This document shows positions 1-6,084 of a DNA stretch of 13,693 bases, in pieces. A program made the position numbers and the translations under genes. Origin of the DNA: Methanomassiliicoccaceae archaeon. Lineage in GTDB: Archaea; Thermoplasmatota; Thermoplasmata; Methanomassiliicoccales; Methanomethylophilaceae. The stretch covers positions 1 through 13,693 of the forward strand of contig WQTN01000122.1 of assembly GCA_009786295.1 (NCBI GenBank), in the 5' to 3' direction. The notes beneath the pieces are model-generated. The model saw only the letters and a list, made by a program, of their open reading frames with translations, was not told the DNA's origin and did no database searches. Each line of letters starts with the position of its first letter. Position 1 is the first letter of the stretch.

Positions 1-1
1 C

Positions 2-772
2 GTAGTATCCTCCCCCGCCTCCGCCGCCTTTGCCTCCGCCGGCACCGCCGATGCCCCAAGAACCGATGCTGCCGGGTACAGAGCCCCCGCCGCCGTTGCC
101 GCCACCAGTCTGCGTGCCGCCTCCGCCCGGGTGTCTGGTGCTTATAAAGTACCCCGAGCCTCCGTTCGCACCTCCTCCGGCGCCGCCGGCCGTGGTGCTG
201 CTGCTGCCGCCGCCTCCGCCGCCGGCAATGATGACCCTGTCTGCGAGCGTGTCGCCGCCTATGCGGATATCGCTGGCACCGCAGCCTCCTAGTTCTGAGG
301 CCGATGATAACGGGCCTCCGCTGCCACCGCCGTTGGCACCGCCTTGTCCGCTGCCGCCGCCCATGCCTCCAACGTGATAGTAGGCCGTAACGATGGAGGC
401 ATTGTGCGTGGCATCGTACCAGCCGATGGATATGCCCCCTTTGGCATTGAGGCCGTTGTGCCCTCCTCCCAGAAGCTCGAACTTATATATCTTTCCGGGC
501 AGGAGATCAAATGTATCTGTTACCTCATTTACGCCGTTACCGTCGACGGTGAAGAGGACCAGCTCATTATGCAGGTCCGTTGTCGATAATCCTATCGTCG
601 CCCCCGCACTGTAGTTTTCATTGCTGTCCTGAACGACTGCGAATGTCACAAACAAAAGTGCGGCTACAATGAAAAAAGCTGTCAAGACGCCTTTCTTTGA
701 TCCGGGCCTTGCCGGGCATCTTTTCTTCCCGCCGCTTCTTCGGGCGTGCTGTCCTCTGCTGTTATTGCTCAT
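2..772 (-). CDS. Glycine-rich surface or secreted protein, 5' part (runs off the left edge)
   Basis: An open frame of 257 codons runs from ATG at 772 to the left edge without a stop. Residues 1-27 are basic (several Arg/Lys) and are followed by a hydrophobic segment at about 29-47, so this is a signal anchor or uncleaved signal peptide. A short linker and a beta-like region (about 55-97) lead into a glycine-rich domain from about residue 98. That domain has runs of G, the motif GGCGASDIRIGGDTLADRVI (about 162-181) and then AGGGGGG. This pattern resembles the ALK/LTK-like glycine-rich domain (Pfam Gly_rich family) found in microbial surface proteins and adhesins. I infer an extracellular structural or adhesive role; no enzyme motif is visible. 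Stop TGA at 788-790 lies in frame just upstream and no other start codon lies between it and the ATG, which fixes the start. The C-terminus and any cell-wall anchor lie outside the window. The gene is very GC-rich and low in complexity, so replication slippage or assembly errors are possible. Confidence 0.8.
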   Translation of the reverse strand, partial: MSNNSRGQHARRSGGKKRCPARPGSKKGVLTAFFIVAALLFVTFAVVQDSNENYSAGATIGLSTTDLHNELVLFTVDGNGVNEVTDTFDLLPGKIYKFELLGGGHNGLNAKGGISIGWYDATHNASIVTAYYHVGGMGGGSGQGGANGGGSGGPLSSASELGGCGASDIRIGGDTLADRVIIAGGGGGGSSSTTAGGAGGGANGGSGYFISTRHPGGGGTQTGGGNGGGGSVPGSIGSWGIGGAGGGKGGGGGGGYY

Positions 773-810
773 GCGTACCGCCCCCGATCATGGGCCGGAC
801 ATGTTGCTTT

Positions 811-852
811 CTAGCAGGCAGCACTGACAGATGGTGTTGAGTTTTCTTCCAT
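811..852 (-). CDS. Putative 13-codon leader ORF ending in TAG
   Basis: ATG at 852 is preceded by a strong Shine-Dalgarno GAGGAGG (867-861) at 8-nt spacing. A TATA-like CTATATAG lies at 901-908, well placed to start a transcript about 26 nt before this ATG. The frame encodes MEENSTPSVSAAC and then TAG (813-811). If TAG is read through, for example as pyrrolysine, the frame runs 13 more codons (KATCPAHDRGRYA). It then stops at TGA 771-769, which overlaps the ATG of the glycine-rich gene as ATGA. The ribosome-binding signals are better here than in front of the glycine-rich gene itself. It could be a translational leader, a coupling ORF or a chance arrangement. No homologue is recognised. Confidence 0.35.
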   Translation of the reverse strand: MEENSTPSVSAAC

Positions 853-900
853 TTGAATTGCCTCCTCTGTGGGTGCGGTTACCTATGTGTTCGGACCGCG

Positions 901-908
901 CTATATAG
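901..908 (-). promoter_or_regulatory. TATA-like box for the leader ORF and glycine-rich gene
   Basis: CTATATAG is a perfect palindrome, so it reads the same on both strands. On the minus strand it would place a transcription start near 878, giving a leader of about 26 nt with a Shine-Dalgarno at 867-861. Further AT-rich candidates lie upstream at 976-985 (GTTATATAAC), 991-998 and 1013-1020 (TTATATAA), so more than one promoter is possible. Apart from the leader ORF, the 773-1042 gap holds only these elements. Confidence 0.4.
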
Positions 909-1042
909 TCGAACGTAAGCTGAATTTCAGCAGTGCGCTGCACCCCTCATTTTCGGATGGCAAAAGACTCGGGCCGTTATATAACTACGTATATATAGAT
1001 AACGCCAAATATTTATATAACATCATCAAAAAATTTAGTTTC

Positions 1043-1291
1043 TTATCTCAGCATTTTCTTTGCAAAACTGCATGTCGGCATTACGCTCAGGCCCTTCTTT
1101 CCGGCATACTCCGTTGCGGCGGCGATCAGGACCTCTCCGAGCTTATTCCCCCTCAGCTCTGCTTTGACGACCGTATGCTGAATGTCCAAGCATCCGTTGT
1201 ATATCTCATACGTCAGATATCCTCCGGCCTGCCCGTCCACGATAAGGTTGAACCTCAGGCCTTTCTCATCATGCTCTATCCTAGCATCCAT
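1043..1291 (-). CDS. Small GNAT-like N-acetyltransferase (Acetyltransf_CG/NATD1-like)
   Basis: The 82-residue product reads as one compact acetyltransferase-like domain. A beta-rich N-terminal half with FNLIVDGQAGGYLTYEI is followed by HTVV at 39-42. Next comes the acetyl-CoA binding loop RGNKLG (47-52), then a helix, and the signature PTCSF at 72-76. This order matches the small GCN5-related family that includes human NATD1 (COG2388 type). Such proteins probably bind acetyl-CoA; the substrate is unknown. I chose ATG 1291 because it starts right at the family's N-terminus. A TATA-like GATATATC (1311-1318) lies about 24 nt upstream, consistent with a leaderless message. An upstream ATG at 1414 would add 41 Cys-rich residues unlike the family. 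The stop is TAA. The gene lies downstream of the ATPase at 1439-2797 on the same strand, 147 nt away, and appears to have its own promoter. Confidence 0.75.
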   Translation of the reverse strand: MDARIEHDEKGLRFNLIVDGQAGGYLTYEIYNGCLDIQHTVVKAELRGNKLGEVLIAAATEYAGKKGLSVMPTCSFAKKMLR

Positions 1292-1310
1292 ACAAAGGCA
1301 TCGTATCTTC

Positions 1311-1318
1311 GATATATC
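1311..1318 (-). promoter_or_regulatory. TATA-like box of the GNAT-like gene
   Basis: GATATATC on the minus strand is centred about 24 nt before ATG 1291, the spacing expected if transcription starts at or next to the start codon. No Shine-Dalgarno is evident before this ATG, which fits a leaderless transcript. Confidence 0.4.
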
Positions 1319-1438
1319 TCTATGTCCGGCACTGATGTCTGCAGGACTATTCACTTTGACCGTGAGACATGCGCAGCGTCGGCCTCGAGACAAGATAACA
1401 GCGAAGGGGCACACAGGCCGTTGATATTTTTATGCAGT

Positions 1439-2797
1439 TCACTTCTGTTTCGCTGCCGAACTGCCGCTCTCAGCGTCATCGGCCTGCAACCTTTTCATCT
1501 CCGTGACATATTCTCCGATTTTCCAGAGAGAATACAGCGGTATGTGCTTCACGACGCTGCCCATATTCCTTCTGGCAGCGGTCGTGACGGCAACCTCAGG
1601 ATCATATGTTCTTATGTATTCTGCAAGACTTTTCGACCTGTTGCTTCCGGCCTTCGCTTCTATCGGTATCGCCATTCCGCCGATCTGCGCCACGAAGTCT
1701 ACCTCGGCATCGTGATCGGACTTCCAATAATAGGGCACATCATTGATGAGGGAGATAAGTTCAGTGAGAACATAGTTCTCTGTTACGGCACCTCTGAAAT
1801 CATCATATTCCTTATTCTTGCTGAAAAGGAAGTCGGATGGTATTTTTGCCATCTTCCTCAGTATCCCTATGTCGGCCATGTAGATTTTGAAACTGGCGCT
1901 GTCGGCATGCATTGACAGCGGGACCTTAGGCCTGTCCGTTCTCTTTACTTTGTATATCAATCCTGCATCTACAAGCCATTCTAAGGCATCCTCCAGATCT
2001 TTGGCTCTTGCGCCTTTCTTGACATGGCCGAAAACGAACTTCCTGTTCTCCCTTGCCAGTTGTGCAGGTATCGAGCTCCAGATGAGCGTCAGTTTAGCAA
2101 GATGGTCCGATGCGTGTTTTGAAAAATCGTCCGCGTAATCTTTGATGATTTCTCCAAGTATCGTGTCCACTTCTTCAACATCTCTTTCCGCTATCCATGA
2201 TGCGACTGCGGCCGGCATGCCGCCAGTCAGAAAAAAATAATCCAAATAAGTGTTCAGTTTATTGGTCAGAATCAATGGGAGTGCTTCCGTCGGGCCGTTA
2301 TTCTCCATATGCTCAACTAAGAGGTCTTCGGAGTTCGCAAGCAGGAACTCTTTGAACGTCATCGGGAACATCATAAGTCTTCTTACTTTACCAACCGGAA
2401 AAGAACCCGGTTTGGACAACATCACTCCCAACAGCGAACCCGCACATGCCAAATGATATTGGGGTGCGTTCTCGCAGAAGAACTTCAGAGATGTGAGTGC
2501 ACGGCTGCACAGCTGTATCTCGTCAAAAATTATCAGCGTTTTTCCGGGTTCGATCTTTTTGTTGCGTGCAAAACTCAGATAATCAAGTATTCTTTTCGTG
2601 TCAAGGTCCTTCTGGAAGGTTTCGTGAAGATCGGGGTTGTCTTCAAATGTGAAGTATGCAACGTCATCATAGTTTTCTCTTCCGAACTCTTTGAGTATGT
2701 ATGTTTTACCGCATTGTCTGACGCCTTGTAACAGCAGGGGTTTTCGATTCTTGCTGTTCTTCCATTTCAGAAGATCTCTGTATATCTCCCTTTTCAT
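1439..2797 (-). CDS. AAA ATPase with DUF4143 C-terminal domain (archaeal/bacterial AAA_14 type)
   Basis: The N-terminal P-loop ATPase carries Walker A GVRQCGKT (about 25-32 from ATG) and Walker B TLIIFDEIQ (about 87-95), followed by a sensor-like CAGSLLGV. The C-terminal DUF4143 part (about 190-450) contains E340, EVDF with D367, and IEAK with E380 and K382. This arrangement matches a PD-(D/E)xK nuclease-like fold. Members of this family are widespread in gut archaea and bacteria. Their function is not established, although defence or mobile-element roles are often suspected. The start is ATG 2797; TTG at 2800 is directly in front and less likely. The gene is preceded by a TATA-like GGTATAATG at 2811-2819, so the message is probably leaderless. 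Three 33-bp repeats follow further upstream. The product is 452 aa, ending in TGA. It is more AT-rich than the aro operon, suggesting acquisition by transfer. Confidence 0.88.
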   Translation of the reverse strand: MKREIYRDLLKWKNSKNRKPLLLQGVRQCGKTYILKEFGRENYDDVAYFTFEDNPDLHETFQKDLDTKRILDYLSFARNKKIEPGKTLIIFDEIQLCSRALTSLKFFCENAPQYHLACAGSLLGVMLSKPGSFPVGKVRRLMMFPMTFKEFLLANSEDLLVEHMENNGPTEALPLILTNKLNTYLDYFFLTGGMPAAVASWIAERDVEEVDTILGEIIKDYADDFSKHASDHLAKLTLIWSSIPAQLARENRKFVFGHVKKGARAKDLEDALEWLVDAGLIYKVKRTDRPKVPLSMHADSASFKIYMADIGILRKMAKIPSDFLFSKNKEYDDFRGAVTENYVLTELISLINDVPYYWKSDHDAEVDFVAQIGGMAIPIEAKAGSNRSKSLAEYIRTYDPEVAVTTAARRNMGSVVKHIPLYSLWKIGEYVTEMKRLQADDAESGSSAAKQK

Positions 2798-2810
2798 CAA
2801 GCATGCATTA

Positions 2811-2819
2811 CATTATACC
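2811..2819 (-). promoter_or_regulatory. TATA-like box of the first DUF4143 ATPase
   Basis: GGTATAATG on the minus strand lies about 18-20 nt before ATG 2797, with no Shine-Dalgarno between. A leaderless transcript is likely. The tandem repeats begin 20 nt further upstream. Confidence 0.4.
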
Positions 2820-2839
2820 TTATTAGTGTTTTGCTGGAT

Positions 2840-2938
2840 TGCATTTTCCATATGAAATAATTGGAGTTTTACTGCATTTTCCCTATGAAATAATTGGAGT
2901 TTTACTGCATTTTCCCTATGAAATAATTAGGGTTCTGC
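2840..2938. repeat. Three tandem 33-bp direct repeats upstream of the ATPase
   Basis: The copies lie at 2840-2872, 2873-2905 and 2906-2938 with no spacer. Each begins TGCATTTTCC and continues with TATGAAATAATT. Copies 1 and 2 differ at a single base (A or C after TTTTCC). Copy 3 diverges only in its last part (TTAGGGTTCTGC in place of TTGGAGTTTTAC). An imperfect dyad TTTTC/GAAA lies around the CATATG of copy 1. The array sits immediately upstream of the ATPase promoter and about 130 bp before the divergent aro promoter, so it could be an operator array for either gene. Confidence 0.9.
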
Positions 2939-3037
2939 AATGGTTTCCGCACTATGCCCAGGGCCGAAATATTTACCGGCTCCGTCCGCTCAGGACTTAT
3001 GTTCCGCACCTTTTGACAAGATGGATGGTCGAAATGA

Positions 3038-3051
3038 ATTTTTCGAAAAAT
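3038..3051. promoter_or_regulatory. 14-bp perfect palindrome upstream of the aro promoter (candidate operator)
   Basis: ATTTTTCGAAAAAT is its own reverse complement. It ends 17 bp before the TATA-like box of the aro operon, where archaeal regulators often bind as dimers. No other palindrome of this length was noticed in the 2939-3133 gap. Its role as an operator is inferred from position only. Confidence 0.4.
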
Positions 3052-3068
3052 GCCTCTTCATGCAACAA

Positions 3069-3076
3069 TTTAATAT
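3069..3076 (+). promoter_or_regulatory. TATA-like box of the shikimate operon
   Basis: TTTAATAT lies 58-65 nt before ATG 3134. A start site about 25 nt downstream would give a leader of roughly 35 nt that includes the Shine-Dalgarno GGAGG at 3118-3122. The rest of the gap back to the repeats shows one more AT-rich stretch (AAATATTTA, about 2966-2974) and no gene. Confidence 0.45.
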
Positions 3077-3133
3077 CTCCTTCAAATTAACCGTTCTCAG
3101 CCACAGTTTAAAAAACCGGAGGCGGTGGAAGCT

Positions 3134-3925
3134 ATGTACGGCAAGAGCATAAGAATGGAGAGGATCATTGACAGGAAGACCGGCAACAGCGTCATTGTTC
3201 CGATGGACCACGGCGTTTCCATCGGGCCGGTGGAAGGTCTCATCAATATGAAAAAGGCGGTCGACGACGTAGCGAACGGCGGTGCAACCGCCGTTCTGAT
3301 GCACAAAGGCCTCATCCGTTTCAGCCACCGTAACTTCGGTAAAGATATCGGTTTGGTCCTGCATCTGTCCGCTTCCACAGACCTCGGCGTCACGTCCAGA
3401 GATAAAACACTCGTCGCCAGCGTCGCGGAGGCATTGAAGATCGGCGCTGATGCCGTATCGGTACATGTCAACGTCGGCGCCGAGACGGAGGCCGATATGC
3501 TTTACGACCTCGGGATGATCGCGGAAGAGTGCGCCGAGTGGGGAATGCCTCTCATCGTGATGGCGTACCCGCGCGGACCCTCCATCAAAGATTCATACGA
3601 TCCGGATGCCGTGGCGCACGCGGCCAGAGTGGCGACCGAACTGGGCGCCGACATAGTGAAGTGCAGCTACACGGGGGACATCGACTCTTTCAAAAAGGTC
3701 GTAAGAGGCGCTTTGGCGCCCGTTGTCATCGCCGGAGGACCGAAGATGAAGTCCGACCTGGACATACTGAACATGGTGTACGATTCCCTGCAGGCCGGAG
3801 GAAAGGGAGTATCCATCGGAAGGAACGTGTTCCAGCACAGCAACGTCGAGATGATGATGCGCGCTATCTCCGACATCGTCCTTCACGGCGCGACCGTCAA
3901 AGAAGCGCATAAGCTGATCAAGTGA
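3134..3925 (+). CDS. 2-amino-3,7-dideoxy-D-threo-hept-6-ulosonate (ADH) synthase
   Basis: This class I aldolase-like TIM barrel makes ADH from L-aspartate semialdehyde and a 6-deoxy-5-ketofructose phosphate. It is the first committed step of archaeal aromatic amino acid synthesis and replaces DAHP synthase. The 263-residue sequence follows Methanocaldococcus MJ0400 closely as I recall it: VPMDHGVSIGP (D25, H26) near the N-terminus, HVNVG mid-protein, and DIVKCSYTGDIDSF with the Schiff-base lysine K176. The phosphate-binding AGGPK and the GRNVFQH region follow. I chose ATG 3134; a GTG at 3125 is only 2 nt from the GGAGG at 3118-3122, too close for initiation. It is the first gene of the operon, with the next start only 6 nt after its TGA. 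The partner DHQ synthase II, often nearby in archaea, is absent from the window. The fructose-bisphosphate aldolase family is the nearest alternative but fits less well. Confidence 0.93.
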   Translation: MYGKSIRMERIIDRKTGNSVIVPMDHGVSIGPVEGLINMKKAVDDVANGGATAVLMHKGLIRFSHRNFGKDIGLVLHLSASTDLGVTSRDKTLVASVAEALKIGADAVSVHVNVGAETEADMLYDLGMIAEECAEWGMPLIVMAYPRGPSIKDSYDPDAVAHAARVATELGADIVKCSYTGDIDSFKKVVRGALAPVVIAGGPKMKSDLDILNMVYDSLQAGGKGVSIGRNVFQHSNVEMMMRAISDIVLHGATVKEAHKLIK

Positions 3926-3931
3926 AGAACG

Positions 3932-5251
3932 ATGCCCAGAACTCATCTCTGCGCTTCCCTGAGCTCCGTTGAGGACAGGGACCATATTGAAAAAGCCGAC
4001 ATCGCAGAGGTAAGGCTCGATATCCTCGGCCGCGTTCCCGAGATCGGGGGAAAAAAGATCATCGCCACATTCAGGGATGTTCCGGACCTGTCGGTCCTGC
4101 CCAAGGGGTTCAAAGGAATGATCGACATCGGGGAGCATGATGTTCCTGACACGGATGCGGAGGTCATTTCCTCTCACCACAACTATGATTCGACCCCGCC
4201 CGCAAAGGAAATAGCGGATCTTCTGAAGAACATGAAAGGGGACATCGTAAAGGGCGCCTTCCGAGTCAATTCGTTCTCCGACCTGAAAACCCTTTATGAT
4301 GTTTCGCGGTCGATCGAAAAAAGGCATGTCCTGCTGGGGATGGGGGAGCTCGGCGCGGTCACCAGGATCAGGTCCGGCACGCTCGGGAACGAATTCACCT
4401 TCGCATACGTCGGAACCCCTACGGCCCCGGGTCAGCTGAGCCTGGAGGAAATGTCATACCTAGGCGACGACCCGATGGTGGCCGGTATCGTCGGGCATCC
4501 TCTTGAGAAGAGCCTTTCCCCGATGATGCATAATGAGGTCATGAGCAAGATCGGGTTCAAAGGGGTCTATCTTAAATTCGACTCGGAGAGCCTGGAACAT
4601 GTCGAAGATGTCATCCGGGCCTATAACATAAAAGGATTGAACGTGACCATCCCTTACAAATCCACAATACTCGGGCATCTCGATTCCGTTGACAAGGATG
4701 CCGAAGCGGTCGGCGCCGCGAACACCGTAGTTAACGACAACGGGAAACTGAAAGGATACAACACAGATATCATCGGGATAGAGAACGCAGTGAAACTTGC
4801 AGGGTTCGATCCCAAAGGCAAAAGAGCGCTCATCATGGGGTCCGGCGGTGCGGCTCGCGCCTGCGCGTTCGCTCTCAAAGAAAAAGGATGCCGCGTCACC
4901 GTAACGGGAAGAAATGAAGAGACATCGCGCTCTCTTTGCAAAGATCTCGGCTGCGATCTCCAGCCGAAGGACTCCGTCGCCCTCATGCTGCATGACCTTA
5001 TCGTCAACTGCACCCCCATAGGGATGTACGGCTCCGGGGAATATCCCGTCAGCATCTGTCAGCTTACTCCGCACCACACCGTGTTCGATATGGTCTACGG
5101 GACCGAAACACCCCTTATATCAAAAGCAAAGGAGACCGGCGCCGGGATCGTGTCGGGAGAGGATATGCTTGCGGCGCAGGGCGCCGCATCGCTCGGGATG
5201 TGGACCGGGAAAAAGGATCTGTTCAAATTAATGAGGGAGGCTCTGAATTGA
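3932..5251 (+). CDS. aroDE: Bifunctional 3-dehydroquinate dehydratase (type I) - shikimate dehydrogenase fusion
   Basis: The 439-residue fusion catalyses two consecutive steps: dehydration of 3-dehydroquinate to 3-dehydroshikimate, then NADPH reduction to shikimate. The AroD part (1 to about 172) carries EVRLD (E26, R28), SSHHNY with the catalytic His at 82/83, the Schiff-base lysine in DIVKGAF (K107), and a closing segment ending APGQLS. At about 170 residues it is short for type I enzymes (usually 200-250). The AroE part (about 182-439) carries GHPLEKSLSP, the NVTIPYK catalytic lysine K243, NTD with D279, the dinucleotide loop GSGGAA (303-308) and TGRN with an Arg suited to the NADP phosphate. 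A Gln lies in the C-terminal AAQGAASLGMWTG. All key catalytic residues are present, so both halves should be active. Translation is probably coupled to the upstream gene. Plants have a similar fusion. Confidence 0.93.
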   Translation: MPRTHLCASLSSVEDRDHIEKADIAEVRLDILGRVPEIGGKKIIATFRDVPDLSVLPKGFKGMIDIGEHDVPDTDAEVISSHHNYDSTPPAKEIADLLKNMKGDIVKGAFRVNSFSDLKTLYDVSRSIEKRHVLLGMGELGAVTRIRSGTLGNEFTFAYVGTPTAPGQLSLEEMSYLGDDPMVAGIVGHPLEKSLSPMMHNEVMSKIGFKGVYLKFDSESLEHVEDVIRAYNIKGLNVTIPYKSTILGHLDSVDKDAEAVGAANTVVNDNGKLKGYNTDIIGIENAVKLAGFDPKGKRALIMGSGGAARACAFALKEKGCRVTVTGRNEETSRSLCKDLGCDLQPKDSVALMLHDLIVNCTPIGMYGSGEYPVSICQLTPHHTVFDMVYGTETPLISKAKETGAGIVSGEDMLAAQGAASLGMWTGKKDLFKLMREALN

Positions 5252-6084
5252 TAGGAAAAGGAATATCATATGGCGCAATCACAGTGATCAACGCAATGCC
5301 GTGCGGGATCGGCTCGACCATCGGCATCACTTTGAGGACCGATGCCGTCTTTACCCCGACAGGCGAGACAAAGGACGTCGGCATAAGGAACGACCCGTCC
5401 GAGAACAAAGAGATGGCAAGGATCTGCGTCTCCGAGACATATAGGAGAATGGAGATCGAAGAACCGGAAGGGTGGCTGCTGAACATTTCCTCGGACATCC
5501 CCATATCCCGTGGGCTGAAAAGTTCAAGCTCTGCGTGCAACGCGATAGTATCATCGGTGCTGAGGGCGGAGAGGTTCGATATGGACGCGATCGACAGGAT
5601 ACTGTTAGGCGTCGATTGTGCCAGAAAGGCAAAGGTCACCGTCACGGGCGCGTTCGACGATGCCTGCGGGTGCGAGCTCGGAGGCCTCGTCATCACCGAC
5701 AACATATCCGACTCGATACTTTTCCAGGACGACATCGGCGAATACGACGTCCTGATCCACGTTCCGAAGAATAAGATCAAAAAGACGGGGCTTCCGTTGG
5801 AAAAACTGAAAGGCATATCGTCAGAGATAGAGGGCCTGATAGAAACGGCAAGAACGGACCCCTTTAAAGCAATGACAGCAAACGGCAGAGCGGTCGCTTC
5901 CGTCTCCGGGATAGACAATGTCATTTCCGACATAGCGCTTGAGAACGGCGCTCTGGGGGCTGGAGTGTCCGGTTCCGGACCGGCCGTCGCCATTGTCCTT
6001 GAGCACGGGGATGCGGAGGATTTCATAAAAAGAACGGGATTGACAGGCCTGCTCTTTGCCAGAACAAGAGGTATGCAGCCATGA
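5248..6084 (+). CDS. aroK: Shikimate kinase, archaeal GHMP type
   Basis: It phosphorylates shikimate at O3 using ATP. It belongs to the GHMP kinase superfamily (archaeal type, MJ1440-like) and not to the P-loop AroK of bacteria. The product is 278 aa, close to the usual 280. The N-terminal GKGISYGAITVINAMPCGIG matches the family start. The GHMP ATP loop is PISRGLKSSSSA at 85-96, and the C-terminal GAGVSGSGPAVAIV completes the fold. I chose TTG 5248, which overlaps the aroDE stop as TTGA and has GGGAGG (5235-5240) at 7-nt spacing. A GTG at 5200 would add 16 residues from within the aroE frame that do not fit the family. It is third in the operon, and its TGA overlaps the next ATG by 4 nt. Confidence 0.93.
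   Translation: MIGKGISYGAITVINAMPCGIGSTIGITLRTDAVFTPTGETKDVGIRNDPSENKEMARICVSETYRRMEIEEPEGWLLNISSDIPISRGLKSSSSACNAIVSSVLRAERFDMDAIDRILLGVDCARKAKVTVTGAFDDACGCELGGLVITDNISDSILFQDDIGEYDVLIHVPKNKIKKTGLPLEKLKGISSEIEGLIETARTDPFKAMTANGRAVASVSGIDNVISDIALENGALGAGVSGSGPAVAIVLEHGDAEDFIKRTGLTGLLFARTRGMQP

Noticed and set aside
30..377. A 115-codon proline-rich plus-strand frame
   Set aside because: It is the complement of glycine codons in the glycine-rich gene; proline runs are expected from GGC/GGA read on the other strand.
869..1915. A 348-codon open frame on the plus strand
   Set aside because: It runs antisense through the GNAT-like gene and the end of the DUF4143 ATPase, both of which have clear family motifs. 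Its own translation shows no domain.
2840..2938. CRISPR array
   Set aside because: The three repeats are directly adjacent with no spacers, and no cas gene is nearby.
2839..3090. An 83-codon plus-strand frame starting in the 33-bp repeats
   Set aside because: Its repetitive sequence only reflects a repeat unit that is a multiple of three. It has no ribosome-binding site and overlaps the aro promoter.
5223..6026. A 267-codon minus-strand frame opposite shikimate kinase
   Set aside because: The plus-strand gene is complete and part of an operon. The antisense frame lacks a ribosome-binding site and has no recognisable domain.
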